DNA of 64,000 nt from Ecytonucleospora hepatopenaei (GCA_026692725.1 JAPMUG010000001.1:310001-374000); one strand, 5' to 3'. Counted from the first letter of the stretch, positions 27,866 to 37,751 are shown. The notes: a model not told the origin generated them from the letters alone. Program-made: numbers and translations.

Positions 27866-28672
27866 TTAATTTTCTGGTTTGTTTCTTGAAATAAACAAGA
27901 CAACAAAAAGTACAAGACCAGAAAATAAAATTAAAGCACCATAAAACAACATTCTTTTGATATAATTTGCTCCTTCTTGATAATCACGAGCAGTTTCTAA
28001 ATTTTCTACTGCGTTTTCTGTATTTTCTTTTGCGTTTTCCATCGAAATAACAATTTTATCTATTTTATCTGAATTTTCCACTGTAATTTTATCTATTTCA
28101 TCTATCAATTCCACTAATTTAGCAATTTTACTTACAATTTGGTTAATTTTGTGTTTTCTACCCATAGCTTGTTTTAAGATAGTCTTTGATGAATTGCTTC
28201 CAACTGCAAACGCTGCTTCTAACATTGTTTCTGCATTTTCTAAATTTTCAAAATCTTTTAATTCTTCTTCAGTTGCATCAGGGCATGCAATAATATATGT
28301 TTCTTTAAGTTTTTCTTTTTCTCTTTTTTTGATAGAATGTTGAACTTGTTGAAAATGTTTAATAATTGAAGTCAACTTTTTAGTATGTCCAAATATATGA
28401 TCTTCACGCATTTTTATGACATAAGAGTTTGTGTTTTTTTCCTTTAATTTTTGTGTTTCTTTTGTAGATGTTTCAATTTGTCTTTTTATTTTATCGCATA
28501 AATGTGAGAATTCATCAATAATTGAGTCTATTTTTTTATCTTGTTTTTTTTCTTCTTCGTGTGTCAAAACACTGTTTTGTTTGGCAATAGCGCATTTTTG
28601 AAATTCTGAAGAGTAATTTTCTAATTTTTTAAGTTCTTGTTGGGTTTTTTTGCAAATTATTAAAAAATCCAT
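27866..28672 (-). CDS. Syntaxin-like Qa-SNARE, copy 2 (zero-layer Asn)
   Basis: This is a tandem paralogue of the previous gene, with the same domain order. It has an N-terminal three-helix region, the block TYIIACPDATEEELKDFENL near 125, a SNARE motif at about 175-232 and a C-terminal membrane anchor at about 239-261. Asparagine 200 takes the position of the ionic-layer glutamine. The two proteins share their first four residues and many blocks (RMRE/AMRE, CPDATxEEL), so they arose by duplication. The tail after the anchor (SRNKPEN) is a few residues long and charged. Start: ATG after ACCCTAAA. Confidence 0.87.
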   Translation of the reverse strand: MDFLIICKKTQQELKKLENYSSEFQKCAIAKQNSVLTHEEEKKQDKKIDSIIDEFSHLCDKIKRQIETSTKETQKLKEKNTNSYVIKMREDHIFGHTKKLTSIIKHFQQVQHSIKKREKEKLKETYIIACPDATEEELKDFENLENAETMLEAAFAVGSNSSKTILKQAMGRKHKINQIVSKIAKLVELIDEIDKITVENSDKIDKIVISMENAKENTENAVENLETARDYQEGANYIKRMLFYGALILFSGLVLFVVLFISRNKPEN

Positions 28673-28947
28673 TTTAGGGTTTGTTTGTTTAAATATCTTT
28701 AAAGGTTTGTTTTAAAAATATTAAAAAAGTCTTATACTATTAATATTAAAAGTATACAAAAACTTTGTATGTCTCATAATGATATTTAATAATGTCATGA
28801 GGTAATACTAAAACAATAAAATTTTAAAATATATCTAAAATATTGAAAGATATTTTCCTTTTTTTAAAATTTATAAAAAAACAAATGTGAAATTAAAAAA
28901 TAAATAAAAACCCAATAATAAAAATATAAAACTTTTTAAACCTTTAA

Positions 28948-29769
28948 ATGAATAAAAAAATAGGCGCACATTTGTCTATTGCAAAAGGTCTTGGCACTTT
29001 ACAAGAACAAATGGATCTTTTAGAGGCAGAAGCGTGTGCAATTTTTTTAAAAAATCAAAGAAGATTTGCATTTAAATCCATTTCTAAGAAAGAAATATCT
29101 GAGTTTAAAAAAGTTAATAATCCCAAGATGATTCTACCTCATGGTTCTTATCTAATTAATTTAGCAAATGATACAGAAGGCAAAATGTATGATTTGTTTC
29201 TTGATGATCTAATAAGATGTGATTTGCTAGGTATAAGCCTATATAACTTCCATCCAGGTTTTAATAAAGTAAAAAACATGGAACTTTCTATAAAAAGAAT
29301 TGCAGATGCAATAAACAAAGCTCATCTTTCTACAAAAGATGTTGTTGTTTGTATCGAAAACATGGCTGGTCAAGGCTCAGTTATAGGGTCACGCTTTGAA
29401 GAAATACGCGAAATCATTTCTCAAATTGAAAATAAAAAACGTATTGGGGTTGTTTTAGATACGTGCCATTTATTTGCAGCTGGATACGACATAAGAACAA
29501 AAGAAAGTTTTGCTTGCGTAATGGAACAGTTTGAAAAAATTATAGGGTTGGAATATTTAAAAGGTTTGCATATAAATGATTCCAAGACAGAATTAGGATC
29601 TAAAAAGGATAGGCATGAAGAAATAGGCAAAGGGAAAATAGGACTGGAAGCTTTTAAGTATTTAATGAATTCAGATATTTTTGATAATATGCCACTTATT
29701 TTAGAAACACCAAATCCTGAAATATACAAGGATGAAATAACTTTACTTAGAAGTTTAGTAGAAAAATAA
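28948..29769 (+). CDS. APN1: AP endonuclease, endonuclease IV family (Apn1/Nfo)
   Basis: The enzyme cuts DNA 5' of abasic sites in base-excision repair and uses three zinc ions. The TIM-barrel ligands are in the expected order: GAHLS at residue 6, LPHGSYL near 65, YNFHPG near 98, ENMAG near 134, LDTCH near 170, GLHINDSK near 207, KDRHEEIGKG near 220 and LETP near 252. The 273-residue length is typical. The FLKNQRRF block replaces the common F-x-K-N-P-R-x-W. Start: ATG after AAACCTTTAA, with no full CCC block. Confidence 0.95.
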   Translation: MNKKIGAHLSIAKGLGTLQEQMDLLEAEACAIFLKNQRRFAFKSISKKEISEFKKVNNPKMILPHGSYLINLANDTEGKMYDLFLDDLIRCDLLGISLYNFHPGFNKVKNMELSIKRIADAINKAHLSTKDVVVCIENMAGQGSVIGSRFEEIREIISQIENKKRIGVVLDTCHLFAAGYDIRTKESFACVMEQFEKIIGLEYLKGLHINDSKTELGSKKDRHEEIGKGKIGLEAFKYLMNSDIFDNMPLILETPNPEIYKDEITLLRSLVEK

Positions 29770-30010
29770 AATGATTTTTTGGTAAAAAATTATCTTTATC
29801 TAATTTTTGCAAAAACATGTAGTTTTAAAAAAAATATGACCAATTTATAAAAAACATAGTTTTATTTGTATTTTTATATTTTTGATAAAGTTTAAAATAA
29901 ATCCTATATTCTCATGACAATATTCTATACATATAACAATGCCAATTCTTAGAATAAAACTGTTATATTTTTTTAACAAATATTTAAATAAAAATAAAAT
30001 TTAGCCCTCT

Positions 30011-30328
30011 ATGCAAATAAAATGCATATTAACTGATTTAGAATATGAAATTGATTTAAATGAAAAAGATATAGACAAGCTTGAGATTGTTAGTGACATG
30101 TTATATAAAAAATACAAAATACAAAATGCTAAAATTATACAACATAATGGCTTTTATTATCTGTTTGTAGATCAGAATGTTAATAAATTAAAATATACAG
30201 AAAAATGTATTGTAGATGAAATTGTTGATAACATTATAAGCAATTCTGATGTAGAAAAAAAAGATATGGATTTTATCATACATAATTATGACAAAATATT
30301 TAAATCAATTTATCTAATAGATAAATAG
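30011..30328 (+). CDS. Hypothetical small protein (105 aa)
   Basis: The ATG follows TTTAGCCCTCT, which supports a real start. The first 55 residues read as beta-alpha-beta, with a ubiquitin-like run of hydrophobics (MQIKCILTDLEYEIDL). The rest is helical and acidic. There are no cysteine motifs or membrane segments. A divergent ubiquitin-like fold is possible, but I cannot confirm it by eye. Confidence 0.6.
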   Translation: MQIKCILTDLEYEIDLNEKDIDKLEIVSDMLYKKYKIQNAKIIQHNGFYYLFVDQNVNKLKYTEKCIVDEIVDNIISNSDVEKKDMDFIIHNYDKIFKSIYLIDK

Positions 30329-30396
30329 TAAAAATTATATAAAATTATTGTATATATAAGAATATGTACATTTATCTATTCAGAACTGTTTAAGTA

Positions 30397-31050
30397 TTAC
30401 ATAATGCTATTAAAAAGATTATTCTTTGCACCCATACACATTTTTATGGTTAATTCTGGGGTTAAATCACTATATTCAGTATATCTAAAAATACATGAAG
30501 GAATTGGATGGTCTTTTTTTAGCCTTGGTATTTTAATCACTTCCTTTTGGACAACAGTTTTTTGTTCTTCTGTCTTTATTTGCTCACGTGGTTTTTTATT
30601 TGTTTTTAATGCATCATTTCTTTCTTCTATTTCATCTATATATGTGTTTATAAAGTTATTTTTGTCATTTTTGAGATTTAAAATAAATTGGTGGATTTCA
30701 CCTTCATCCTTTAAAACTAACATTTCCTCTACAATATTCTCAAAACATTCTAACCAGTCATTATATCTTACAATATCTTTAGGATTTTCTTGTTTTTTGT
30801 AAATACGCAAAAGCTGCTTTCTTATGTTTATTTCATGTTCAACCATTATATCTTCAAAATTATTGGAAATAAAATTGACTTTCCTTAATTGCGTTCCACA
30901 TTGTGGACAAGGCGCATATCCTACACTAAACAACTCATTTAAGCATTGCTTACATATTTTATGAAAACATGGACTGGTATAAAGCTGTAAGTTTGGTGTT
31001 AAAAAAGAATCATTTTTACATACAGGGCATTTTATTTCTGAATGGTTCAT
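30397..31050 (-). CDS. TFB3: TFIIH subunit TFB3/MAT1 (CDK-activating kinase assembly factor)
   Basis: MAT1/TFB3 links the CDK7-cyclin H kinase to core TFIIH in transcription initiation. The N-terminal C3HC4 RING finger starts CPVCKND and continues CFHKICKQC and CPQCGT. The following LRKVNFISNNFEDIMVEHEI and RYNDWLECFENIVEEM blocks are typical of the MAT1 helical region. At 217 residues it lacks most of the C-terminal kinase-binding part of the roughly 310-residue family. Start: ATG directly after AACCCTT. Confidence 0.9.
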   Translation of the reverse strand: MNHSEIKCPVCKNDSFLTPNLQLYTSPCFHKICKQCLNELFSVGYAPCPQCGTQLRKVNFISNNFEDIMVEHEINIRKQLLRIYKKQENPKDIVRYNDWLECFENIVEEMLVLKDEGEIHQFILNLKNDKNNFINTYIDEIEERNDALKTNKKPREQIKTEEQKTVVQKEVIKIPRLKKDHPIPSCIFRYTEYSDLTPELTIKMCMGAKNNLFNSIM

Positions 31051-31056
31051 AAGGGT

Positions 31057-31140
31057 TTTATATAAAAATTTAATAAAATACGATGAGTAAATAAATTTAT
31101 ATAAAAATTTAATAAAATATAGGCAGTTTATATAAAAATA
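31057..31140. repeat. 24-bp direct repeat upstream of TFB3
   Basis: A 24-base AT-rich unit starting TTTATATAAAAATTTAATAA occurs exactly at 31057-31080 and 31096-31119, with a partial third copy at 31127-31140. It contains the AAATTT and TATA words seen near other starts, but low complexity could produce it by slippage. Confidence 0.5.
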
Positions 31141-31144
31141 GATA

Positions 31145-31336
31145 CTAGCACTCTTTTTCTAATAGAAGAGAATCAATTTCGCCTGTTCTTCTAATACTAC
31201 CGCATATATCAACCATATTAGTTTTTCCCGTCAAACGACCATTTGAATCCAACTCTGCTAAAAATAATTGCACCCCGTCTCTTTCCTTAGGTAAAATTGG
31301 TCTTTTTGTAAAAATACACTTTCTATGACTAGACAT
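31145..31336 (-). CDS. RPS21: Ribosomal protein eS21
   Basis: eS21 is a small eukaryote-specific 40S protein near the head and platform. The KRPILPKERDGVQLFLAELD segment and the diagnostic DICGSIRRTGEIDSLL ending match eS21. It is 63 residues against about 82-87 elsewhere, with the N-terminus reduced. Start: ATG directly after TTACCCTT. Confidence 0.85.
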   Translation of the reverse strand: MSSHRKCIFTKRPILPKERDGVQLFLAELDSNGRLTGKTNMVDICGSIRRTGEIDSLLLEKEC

Positions 31337-31533
31337 AAGGGTAAATTTTTTAAAAAATAAAATGGCTCATTTTTTTACAGAATATATTTATATTTATATT
31401 TAAACTTTACTATTTTATTAACAAGTTTTAATTGTTTAGTAAACAAATAATCAAAAAATTTAACTGTAAAAAACCATGCTTTTAACATTAGTGTGCTTGT
31501 ATATTTTTGTAAAGAATTTATTAATGGACCCAT

Positions 31534-34500
31534 ATGGAGAAAATTTTAAATTTGGAAGGAGATTTTGACATTGAACTTTTTGACAAAATTGTCCAACAGG
31601 CTTTGAGCAGTAATGCCACGGAAAAGACAAAAGCAGAGAGTGTTTTGCTTCAATTTAAAAAACTTAACAACAGCTGGTTAAAGGTGGATTTTATTTTAAA
31701 AAATTCCAAGTATAAGGAATCTAAATTTATTGCATTGCAGATTTTAGAAGAAAATATAAATACAAAATGGAATGTATTTGATGTAGGTGTCAAAAAAGAT
31801 ATCAGAGAATACTTGTTTTTATATATAGTAAATAATTGCTCTAGTAACCTTAACGACATAGTTTTGAAAAAATTCAACAGTGCTCTTATTTCCATTATAA
31901 AAAAGGATTGGCCAAAACTTTGCCCTGATTTTATTAGCAACTTAATAAACATCAGTCAAACTACAAATATGGATGTTTGTGCTAATTCCTTGGTGATTTT
32001 AAGAGAAATTAATGAGGAAATATTTTTTAACAACAGTTATATGAGTATTTCTAGAGTTAAAACGCTCAAAGAAGCATTAGAGAAGGACTACAACAATATT
32101 TTCACATTTATTGTAGGCATTTTAGAATTTTCAGAAAAACAAGAATTGAGTGCACAGCTTCTGAAAAATTGTCTGCTTTGTTTGGGTTCATTTTGCAAAA
32201 GCATGAACTCTGGATATATTTTTTCAACAAGAATTATTGAGATCATTTTAACACATCTAAATAGTTCACATTCAATTGAAGTTTTACTAACATTACATGA
32301 GATAATTGATTTATTTGTTGTAAAATCACCGGATGGTGACGAAGCATTTTTAAGAATACCCCAAAATATTGATTCTAAACTAATTTATGAAAAAATATTG
32401 ATTGTTTATCAAGAGTTGTTAGGGTTTTTTGATTTGTACATGAGCAAATTTGATCATGAAAATGAACTTGCTAAATTATATTTTGAATTTGACCAAAGTG
32501 AAAAATTATTTGTAAAGGTTTTTTCCAGGTGTTTTTGTTCAATTCTTTTTAATTTTTTTGATAAAATGCCACAAGAATTGAATAAAAGGTGTATGTTGCA
32601 TCTTATAAATGTATCAAAAATAAAAGACATTGCATTATTTAGGGAAATATTTGTAGCTTGGCAAAAAATTATTTTTGTTTTTTATAGCGAATATCCATTT
32701 TTTAAAGAAACTGCAAAACCGTTGATTAGAAATGAATATATTTTTGTTTTGGAAAAATTGTTTCCCGTCATGATAGGTTTTATGCCAAAACCACAGGAAG
32801 TTTTTGTTGTAATCAATGAACTAGGAGAAATAGTAAAGGACAAAACAGTACAAACAGTAGACATTGAGTTTGGTAAGAAAATGTCTGAATCTTTTAAACA
32901 GTTATGTTATCCAATAAAGGATTTTATTTTAAAGTATTTGTATAATGAATGTCAAAAGTTAGTTAAAACAGTCAATACATTTGATCTAAATCACTTCAAC
33001 AGAGTATGTTGGGTGATAGGATGTTTTGCAAATGTGTTGGAAAAGAAGGAAGAAAATGATTTTTTTGTAAATACAGTGGATGTAATTTTAACAATTTGTG
33101 GAGCATCCGAAGATTTGAACAGAAAAAGCATAGTAGCATCATGTACAATTTACATTATTTCAAAGTACTGTAGGTTTTTGAAGAATAACGTTGAATTTAT
33201 GTATTTGGTTATACAAAAGTTGTTTGAATTTATGGAAACAGACTTAGAAGGATTAGATGAAATGAGCTGCGATGCTTTTTTGACAATAGCTCAAAATGCA
33301 CCAACGCAGTTTTTGAGCCAATATAAAGGGAATTCAATTTTAGTTTCTGTCTTAGGGGATCTGGGAAAAATAAAAGCCACTTTGCGTGGAAAACAAAGAC
33401 TCCAGCGTGTGGTTGTCGAGGGGTTGTTTGAGATTATCAAAAGCAACAAAATAGAAAACGGAGTTTATGTCACGTCAATTCTACAGGCATTTTGTGATTA
33501 CAGTCTCATAGCATATGACCAGCAAAAATTAAAAAACGTAGGAGATGCAAGAGCAATATGCCACTTGTTTGAATGTTATTCCATAGGTTTTGAGTATGTT
33601 CCACATATTTTACAGGGTGTTTGTAATAAAAATGATGTTGTTTTATATTACAAAAATCTTTTAGATAATTCTCAGTTTGTTTCTGAAGCACTGGCTAAAA
33701 TTGTTAAAGAGGCAATTGTAAATTTATGCATTAAAATGGCAACCAATGATAACAGCGATGACTTTTACAATATTTTGACTGAAGTTGTTTTGTTTGATTA
33801 TCAGCATACATTTTGTGCTAAAACCATTTTGTTATCAAGTGTGATGATCAACAATGCACAAAAGACAATGTTTGTGCAAAGACTGTTGTTTCTTATAAAC
33901 AACATTGTTATTCCATCAACTCCTTTGCTTTTAGAGGGCGATAATCACCAGGACGTGTGTTTGGAGATTTTAAAACTCAATGCAAATTTAATAAAAACAG
34001 CAGAACTATATGGAACTTATTTTACCATACTAATGACAAATGACAAGTTTGATCAATTTTTTGAAGGTGTTTTGTTTACGATGTCATGCATTAATGAAAT
34101 AAGCAGCTGCGCCATTGAATTTCTAAAGTTATTGTTTGAGAGAAGTTTTGAAGCCAACAATCAGCAGTTTTTTGTCATATATTTTTTTAGAACACTTGAA
34201 AATTTAATTGGGCTTCTTATTGACAGAGATACAAGACATAACAATAAAGTGCAATGTGAATTTCTTTATTTATTGATGAATTTGTCTATAAAAATTTCTT
34301 TACTAGATGAGCAAAAAAATAATAAAGAAAAAATCACAGAATTTTTGATTTCGCTTTTTACCGGGGCATTTGAAAATTTGACTATTTTAAGCGTACAGCT
34401 TTTTATCAAGGGGCTTTTTGAAATAAAAAATATCCATAATTTTACTGATCACGTAAGTGATTTTACTGTTAAGATATATGAATATGGATCTGATGAATAT

Positions 34501-34551
34501 GTGAATGAAGATAAAACCATTCTTATGGAAAGAATCAATCAACTTGAATAA
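31534..34551 (+). CDS. XPO1: Exportin-1 (CRM1) nuclear export receptor
   Basis: Exportin-1 carries leucine-rich-NES proteins and, with adaptors, pre-60S subunits out of the nucleus with Ran-GTP. The N-terminal blocks ESKFIALQILEENINTKWNV and KDWPKLCPDFISNL are typical, and the central HEAT repeats include KLFEFMETDLEGLDEMSCD. Cysteine 522 (codon 33097-33099) aligns, counting back from the following IVAS block, with the leptomycin-reactive cysteine of human CRM1. The 1005-residue length is close to the usual 1070-1080. Start: ATG directly after GACCCAT. Confidence 0.94.
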   Translation: MEKILNLEGDFDIELFDKIVQQALSSNATEKTKAESVLLQFKKLNNSWLKVDFILKNSKYKESKFIALQILEENINTKWNVFDVGVKKDIREYLFLYIVNNCSSNLNDIVLKKFNSALISIIKKDWPKLCPDFISNLINISQTTNMDVCANSLVILREINEEIFFNNSYMSISRVKTLKEALEKDYNNIFTFIVGILEFSEKQELSAQLLKNCLLCLGSFCKSMNSGYIFSTRIIEIILTHLNSSHSIEVLLTLHEIIDLFVVKSPDGDEAFLRIPQNIDSKLIYEKILIVYQELLGFFDLYMSKFDHENELAKLYFEFDQSEKLFVKVFSRCFCSILFNFFDKMPQELNKRCMLHLINVSKIKDIALFREIFVAWQKIIFVFYSEYPFFKETAKPLIRNEYIFVLEKLFPVMIGFMPKPQEVFVVINELGEIVKDKTVQTVDIEFGKKMSESFKQLCYPIKDFILKYLYNECQKLVKTVNTFDLNHFNRVCWVIGCFANVLEKKEENDFFVNTVDVILTICGASEDLNRKSIVASCTIYIISKYCRFLKNNVEFMYLVIQKLFEFMETDLEGLDEMSCDAFLTIAQNAPTQFLSQYKGNSILVSVLGDLGKIKATLRGKQRLQRVVVEGLFEIIKSNKIENGVYVTSILQAFCDYSLIAYDQQKLKNVGDARAICHLFECYSIGFEYVPHILQGVCNKNDVVLYYKNLLDNSQFVSEALAKIVKEAIVNLCIKMATNDNSDDFYNILTEVVLFDYQHTFCAKTILLSSVMINNAQKTMFVQRLLFLINNIVIPSTPLLLEGDNHQDVCLEILKLNANLIKTAELYGTYFTILMTNDKFDQFFEGVLFTMSCINEISSCAIEFLKLLFERSFEANNQQFFVIYFFRTLENLIGLLIDRDTRHNNKVQCEFLYLLMNLSIKISLLDEQKNNKEKITEFLISLFTGAFENLTILSVQLFIKGLFEIKNIHNFTDHVSDFTVKIYEYGSDEYVNEDKTILMERINQLE

Positions 34552-34558
34552 ATTTATT

Positions 34559-35053
34559 TTAACAACAAAAAAAATCTGCAATTTTTTGAATTGTGCTTTT
34601 GTGCTGTGGTTTTGTTGTGTCTTTGTACGTAATTTCGTGCTGTTCATCAAATACAATTCTTTCCTTGGATTTCGCTGCCTCTACGTATGTTTTGTCATTT
34701 TCTTTTATTTCCAATTGTGTGCTTTGAGGAGTTGCTTGTTTTTTTAATATTTTTAAATATGGTGTTTTTGCAGATTTAACAGGGACATTTATTTTGTCAT
34801 TTTTATTTGTTAAATTTATTATATTGTACTTTCTTTTTTCAACTTCAGTGTATGAAACATTATTTTTATTGGATAAACTTTCTTTTTTATAATTATTTTC
34901 TTCTTGTTTATTGTTTTCCATTGTAAAGTGTAAATTATTATTCTGTTGATTTGTAATAACCTCTTTTTCTACATTTTTATTGTTGTTTTCTATATTTTGA
35001 AATAGATTTATTCTTTCAAAATCTTGTTTTTTGTTTTTCTCAGAATTATACAT
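34559..35053 (-). CDS. Hypothetical Asn/Lys-rich protein ending in -CC
   Basis: The 164-residue hydrophilic protein is rich in Asn, Lys and Glu. Its only hydrophobic part is the last dozen residues, STIQKIADFFCC. A C-terminal Cys-Cys could be a Rab-type geranylgeranyl site or a palmitoylation site; this is inference. Its stop lies 8 bases from the exportin stop on the other strand. No family is recognised, and composition alone would not prove it is coding, but the frame is long for such AT-rich DNA. Confidence 0.55.
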   Translation of the reverse strand: MYNSEKNKKQDFERINLFQNIENNNKNVEKEVITNQQNNNLHFTMENNKQEENNYKKESLSNKNNVSYTEVEKRKYNIINLTNKNDKINVPVKSAKTPYLKILKKQATPQSTQLEIKENDKTYVEAAKSKERIVFDEQHEITYKDTTKPQHKSTIQKIADFFCC

Positions 35054-35285
35054 TTGTTAAAAGAAAAATTGTATTTTTAAAATAATTCATTTTATTGGTT
35101 TAAAAAATAATTGATCGTTAAACATCTTAAAATTTTGTACAACAATAAAAAAGTTTTAAACGGTATTTTTATATTATATAACATGCGATAACCTTTTCAA
35201 AATTAAAAATATTTTAAAACCATTAAAAAACATTACAGAATATTTTAAACATAAACCAATTATATTAAGCCAAAAATTTAATGTT

Positions 35286-35357
35286 AGATATGTGGCGCAA
35301 TGGTAGCGCGTTAGTCTACGGAACTAAAGGCTGTGGGTTCGAATCCCGTCATATCTG
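35286..35357 (+). tRNA. tRNA-Arg (anticodon ACG)
   Basis: A full 72-nt cloverleaf can be drawn. The acceptor AGATATG pairs with CATATCT, the D stem is GCGC/GCGC, and the anticodon stem TTAGT/ACTAA closes a loop with ACG. The T loop is TTCGAAT, the discriminator is G, and no intron is present. A T5 run follows as the Pol III terminator. The last nine bases overlap the 3' end of the protein gene on the other strand. Confidence 0.95.
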
Positions 35358-37706
35358 TTTTTGGTTTTCTTCTTTTTTTAATATCTTTATAACCTTTTTG
35401 TTAAAATATCTTATTAAATAAAAAACACTTGGATTTTTATTTAAAATATTCTTCCCATCATTTTCTAATAGTCTCATGCTTAAAACTAAATTTGTTAAAC
35501 TTCTTTTGTCTAAACTTTCTGTGCTAATTCTTTCAAGTATTTTTTCAACAAAACATATTGTTAAATTATAATCCATTGATGTATACTTATCTAATACTGC
35601 TTTGAGCATAATTATTAGCTCATCCTGTGAAAAATCATCTAAACAAATACAATTTTCTTCAAATCCTCTTATTATTTCAGACATTTCTGCATGACCTAAT
35701 CCACAAAACATTTCAATTGCCTTGTTTTTATTTACTTTAACCAGTTTTACAAACTTATTTAATATCATTGTGTCACCCGTAAAAAAAGTTTGACTAAGTT
35801 GTTTAATTTCAGAAACCATTTGCATTCTAATTTCATTGAGAAATCCTTCAAACTTAGGCAATATTCTTTCCTCCAAAAATTGATTTACAACATCTGTTTT
35901 TCCAAATACCTTTTTAACTGCACGCTCAATTTTTGCTTCTAAAATATTCTCGAAATTTTCTTCCAAAACACCTAAAGATTTTGGTAGGTTTGAAGTCATT
36001 TCATTGGATTTTGGTGCTTCAATTATTTCTTTATCTTTCTGAACGGTCTTTGTGATATCTGTATCGTTTTTATCATCTTTTTGATTTCTTACAGCCAAAT
36101 ATTTTTGAAACCTATCTTCCTTATTTGGTATGTTCTTCTTTTCTACCACAACCTTATTTTCTTTCTTTTCAGATGAATCACTTGTATTCACCAATTTACC
36201 TGCAGTTGAAAAATTACTTGCTTTTTTTGTTATGTTGTTTGAAGATAAAGAATTGTTTTTGTCTTCATCTTCTTTTTTATTCAAATTTAAATCATAATCA
36301 GATATTTTTACTTCATCATTATTACTTTCAGATTCTTCCTTTCTAATATCTGTGGTTTCACCTTCTTTCTTTGCTTCCATTTTAGACACCATGGATTCTT
36401 TTGCACTTTCTTTTTCTTTTATACTTTTAAAAATTTTGTTCAATATTGTTTTGCTAAAACTTTCCTTTTTCACCGTAGAAAGACCTTCTGTTGTATTTTC
36501 TTTGTTTTTTTCTTGTTTAGTGTAATTGTTTTTTCCATTAATCAAATTTTTTTCATCCATATTTGTTTTTTGAATAATTTCAGGCAACTCACTATTAGTT
36601 CCTTCTTTATTGTTAATGTCACTCTGATTAGTTTCAACAAAACTTTCTTGATTGACTTTATTTTTTTCTTCTTTTGGAATTTTTTTCCTCAATTTTAAAA
36701 CTTCATGATAAAATCCTAAATTGCTTGTTTTTTTAATGTGGTTCCACGTCTCTTCTGAGAAACGACTTGTTAGATTAATACATTCATCAAGTTTAATAAC
36801 ATTTTTATCATCAGTTAAAATAGTCAAAAGCAAATAATTTTCAAAAACATAAAAATCAAAAGACAATACATTGACCTCAAAAACCTGCTCATGATATACT
36901 TCAATCAAACCATCTGCAATTCTAAATATAACAAAGGCATTTCCATTTCTCATGGCAATGAAGCAATCAAATGCTTTTATTTCGTAATTTTTTTCTTTAA
37001 GCAAAACATTAGTGGATGAGAGCATAAAACAATCTTCATAAACAATGAAAAGATAATCATTTTCTTTCTTTTTACCTACAATAGTATTGCCACAATACTC
37101 ATATATAAAATCACCTTCAAAATCTGCATTGATTCTTCCATTTTTATTGTAAAATTTGTTTTTAGACCATAAATAAAAAGAGTCATTTGTTTTCATTACT
37201 TTTGCATTTTTAAGATTTATTTTTTCACTTGCTATTCTATGTGTAAAACGACCGCTATTAAATATTACTTCGTTCACATAGCAACTAGATTCCTTTTCTA
37301 CAAGAAAATAAAGCCTATCTTGAATTTTAAACATTTGCTTTACATCTTTACAAAAATTTATTTTGTTCTCCAAATTACCATATTCAGCTAATACTATTTT
37401 TTCATTACTCAGTAACATAAAAACATATCTTTTATCTTCTGCAACAACGTACACATCAAGTACGTCTTCTGTACCAGAAACAAATGTTTCTGTTTCAAAG
37501 CACACTTCTCTTGAATTAAAACTATAAACAAAAGAAATCTCATCTGTTTTTATAAATGGATTTCTTACACTCACTACAGAAGATTTTAAAATAAATCGTG
37601 TTAAAACATCAAATTCAATGTTTTTATAATGCATGCCTTGACATGTGCATAATCGTTCAGAGACGCTAAAATTTTCTTCTAACAAATCTTTTAATTTGTT
37701 ATTCAT
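35349..37706 (-). CDS. Large protein with beta-rich N-terminus and helical C-terminus (EDC4/Ge-1-like layout)
   Basis: The first 330 residues are beta-strand-rich with repeated short hydrophobic strands, like a degenerate WD40 propeller. Residues 345-560 are a Lys/Glu/Asn/Ser-rich linker. The C-terminal 220 residues are helical and include a coiled-coil start (ERAVKKVFGKTD...FLEERILPKF) and an all-alpha end. This order fits Ge-1/EDC4, the mRNA-decapping scaffold, but I see no decisive signature and give it only as a possibility. Start: ATG after AACCCTTCGTATTT. The stop codon lies inside the tRNA-Arg sequence of the opposite strand. Confidence 0.75.
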   Translation of the reverse strand: MNNKLKDLLEENFSVSERLCTCQGMHYKNIEFDVLTRFILKSSVVSVRNPFIKTDEISFVYSFNSREVCFETETFVSGTEDVLDVYVVAEDKRYVFMLLSNEKIVLAEYGNLENKINFCKDVKQMFKIQDRLYFLVEKESSCYVNEVIFNSGRFTHRIASEKINLKNAKVMKTNDSFYLWSKNKFYNKNGRINADFEGDFIYEYCGNTIVGKKKENDYLFIVYEDCFMLSSTNVLLKEKNYEIKAFDCFIAMRNGNAFVIFRIADGLIEVYHEQVFEVNVLSFDFYVFENYLLLTILTDDKNVIKLDECINLTSRFSEETWNHIKKTSNLGFYHEVLKLRKKIPKEEKNKVNQESFVETNQSDINNKEGTNSELPEIIQKTNMDEKNLINGKNNYTKQEKNKENTTEGLSTVKKESFSKTILNKIFKSIKEKESAKESMVSKMEAKKEGETTDIRKEESESNNDEVKISDYDLNLNKKEDEDKNNSLSSNNITKKASNFSTAGKLVNTSDSSEKKENKVVVEKKNIPNKEDRFQKYLAVRNQKDDKNDTDITKTVQKDKEIIEAPKSNEMTSNLPKSLGVLEENFENILEAKIERAVKKVFGKTDVVNQFLEERILPKFEGFLNEIRMQMVSEIKQLSQTFFTGDTMILNKFVKLVKVNKNKAIEMFCGLGHAEMSEIIRGFEENCICLDDFSQDELIIMLKAVLDKYTSMDYNLTICFVEKILERISTESLDKRSLTNLVLSMRLLENDGKNILNKNPSVFYLIRYFNKKVIKILKKEENQKQI

Positions 37707-37751
37707 AAATACGAAGGGTTAAATTTTATAAAAATAGAAATAACATGTATT

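Noticed and set aside
34505..34747. Plus-strand ORF across the exportin stop
   Set aside because: It overlaps the end of exportin and the opposite gene, and looks like a composition artefact.
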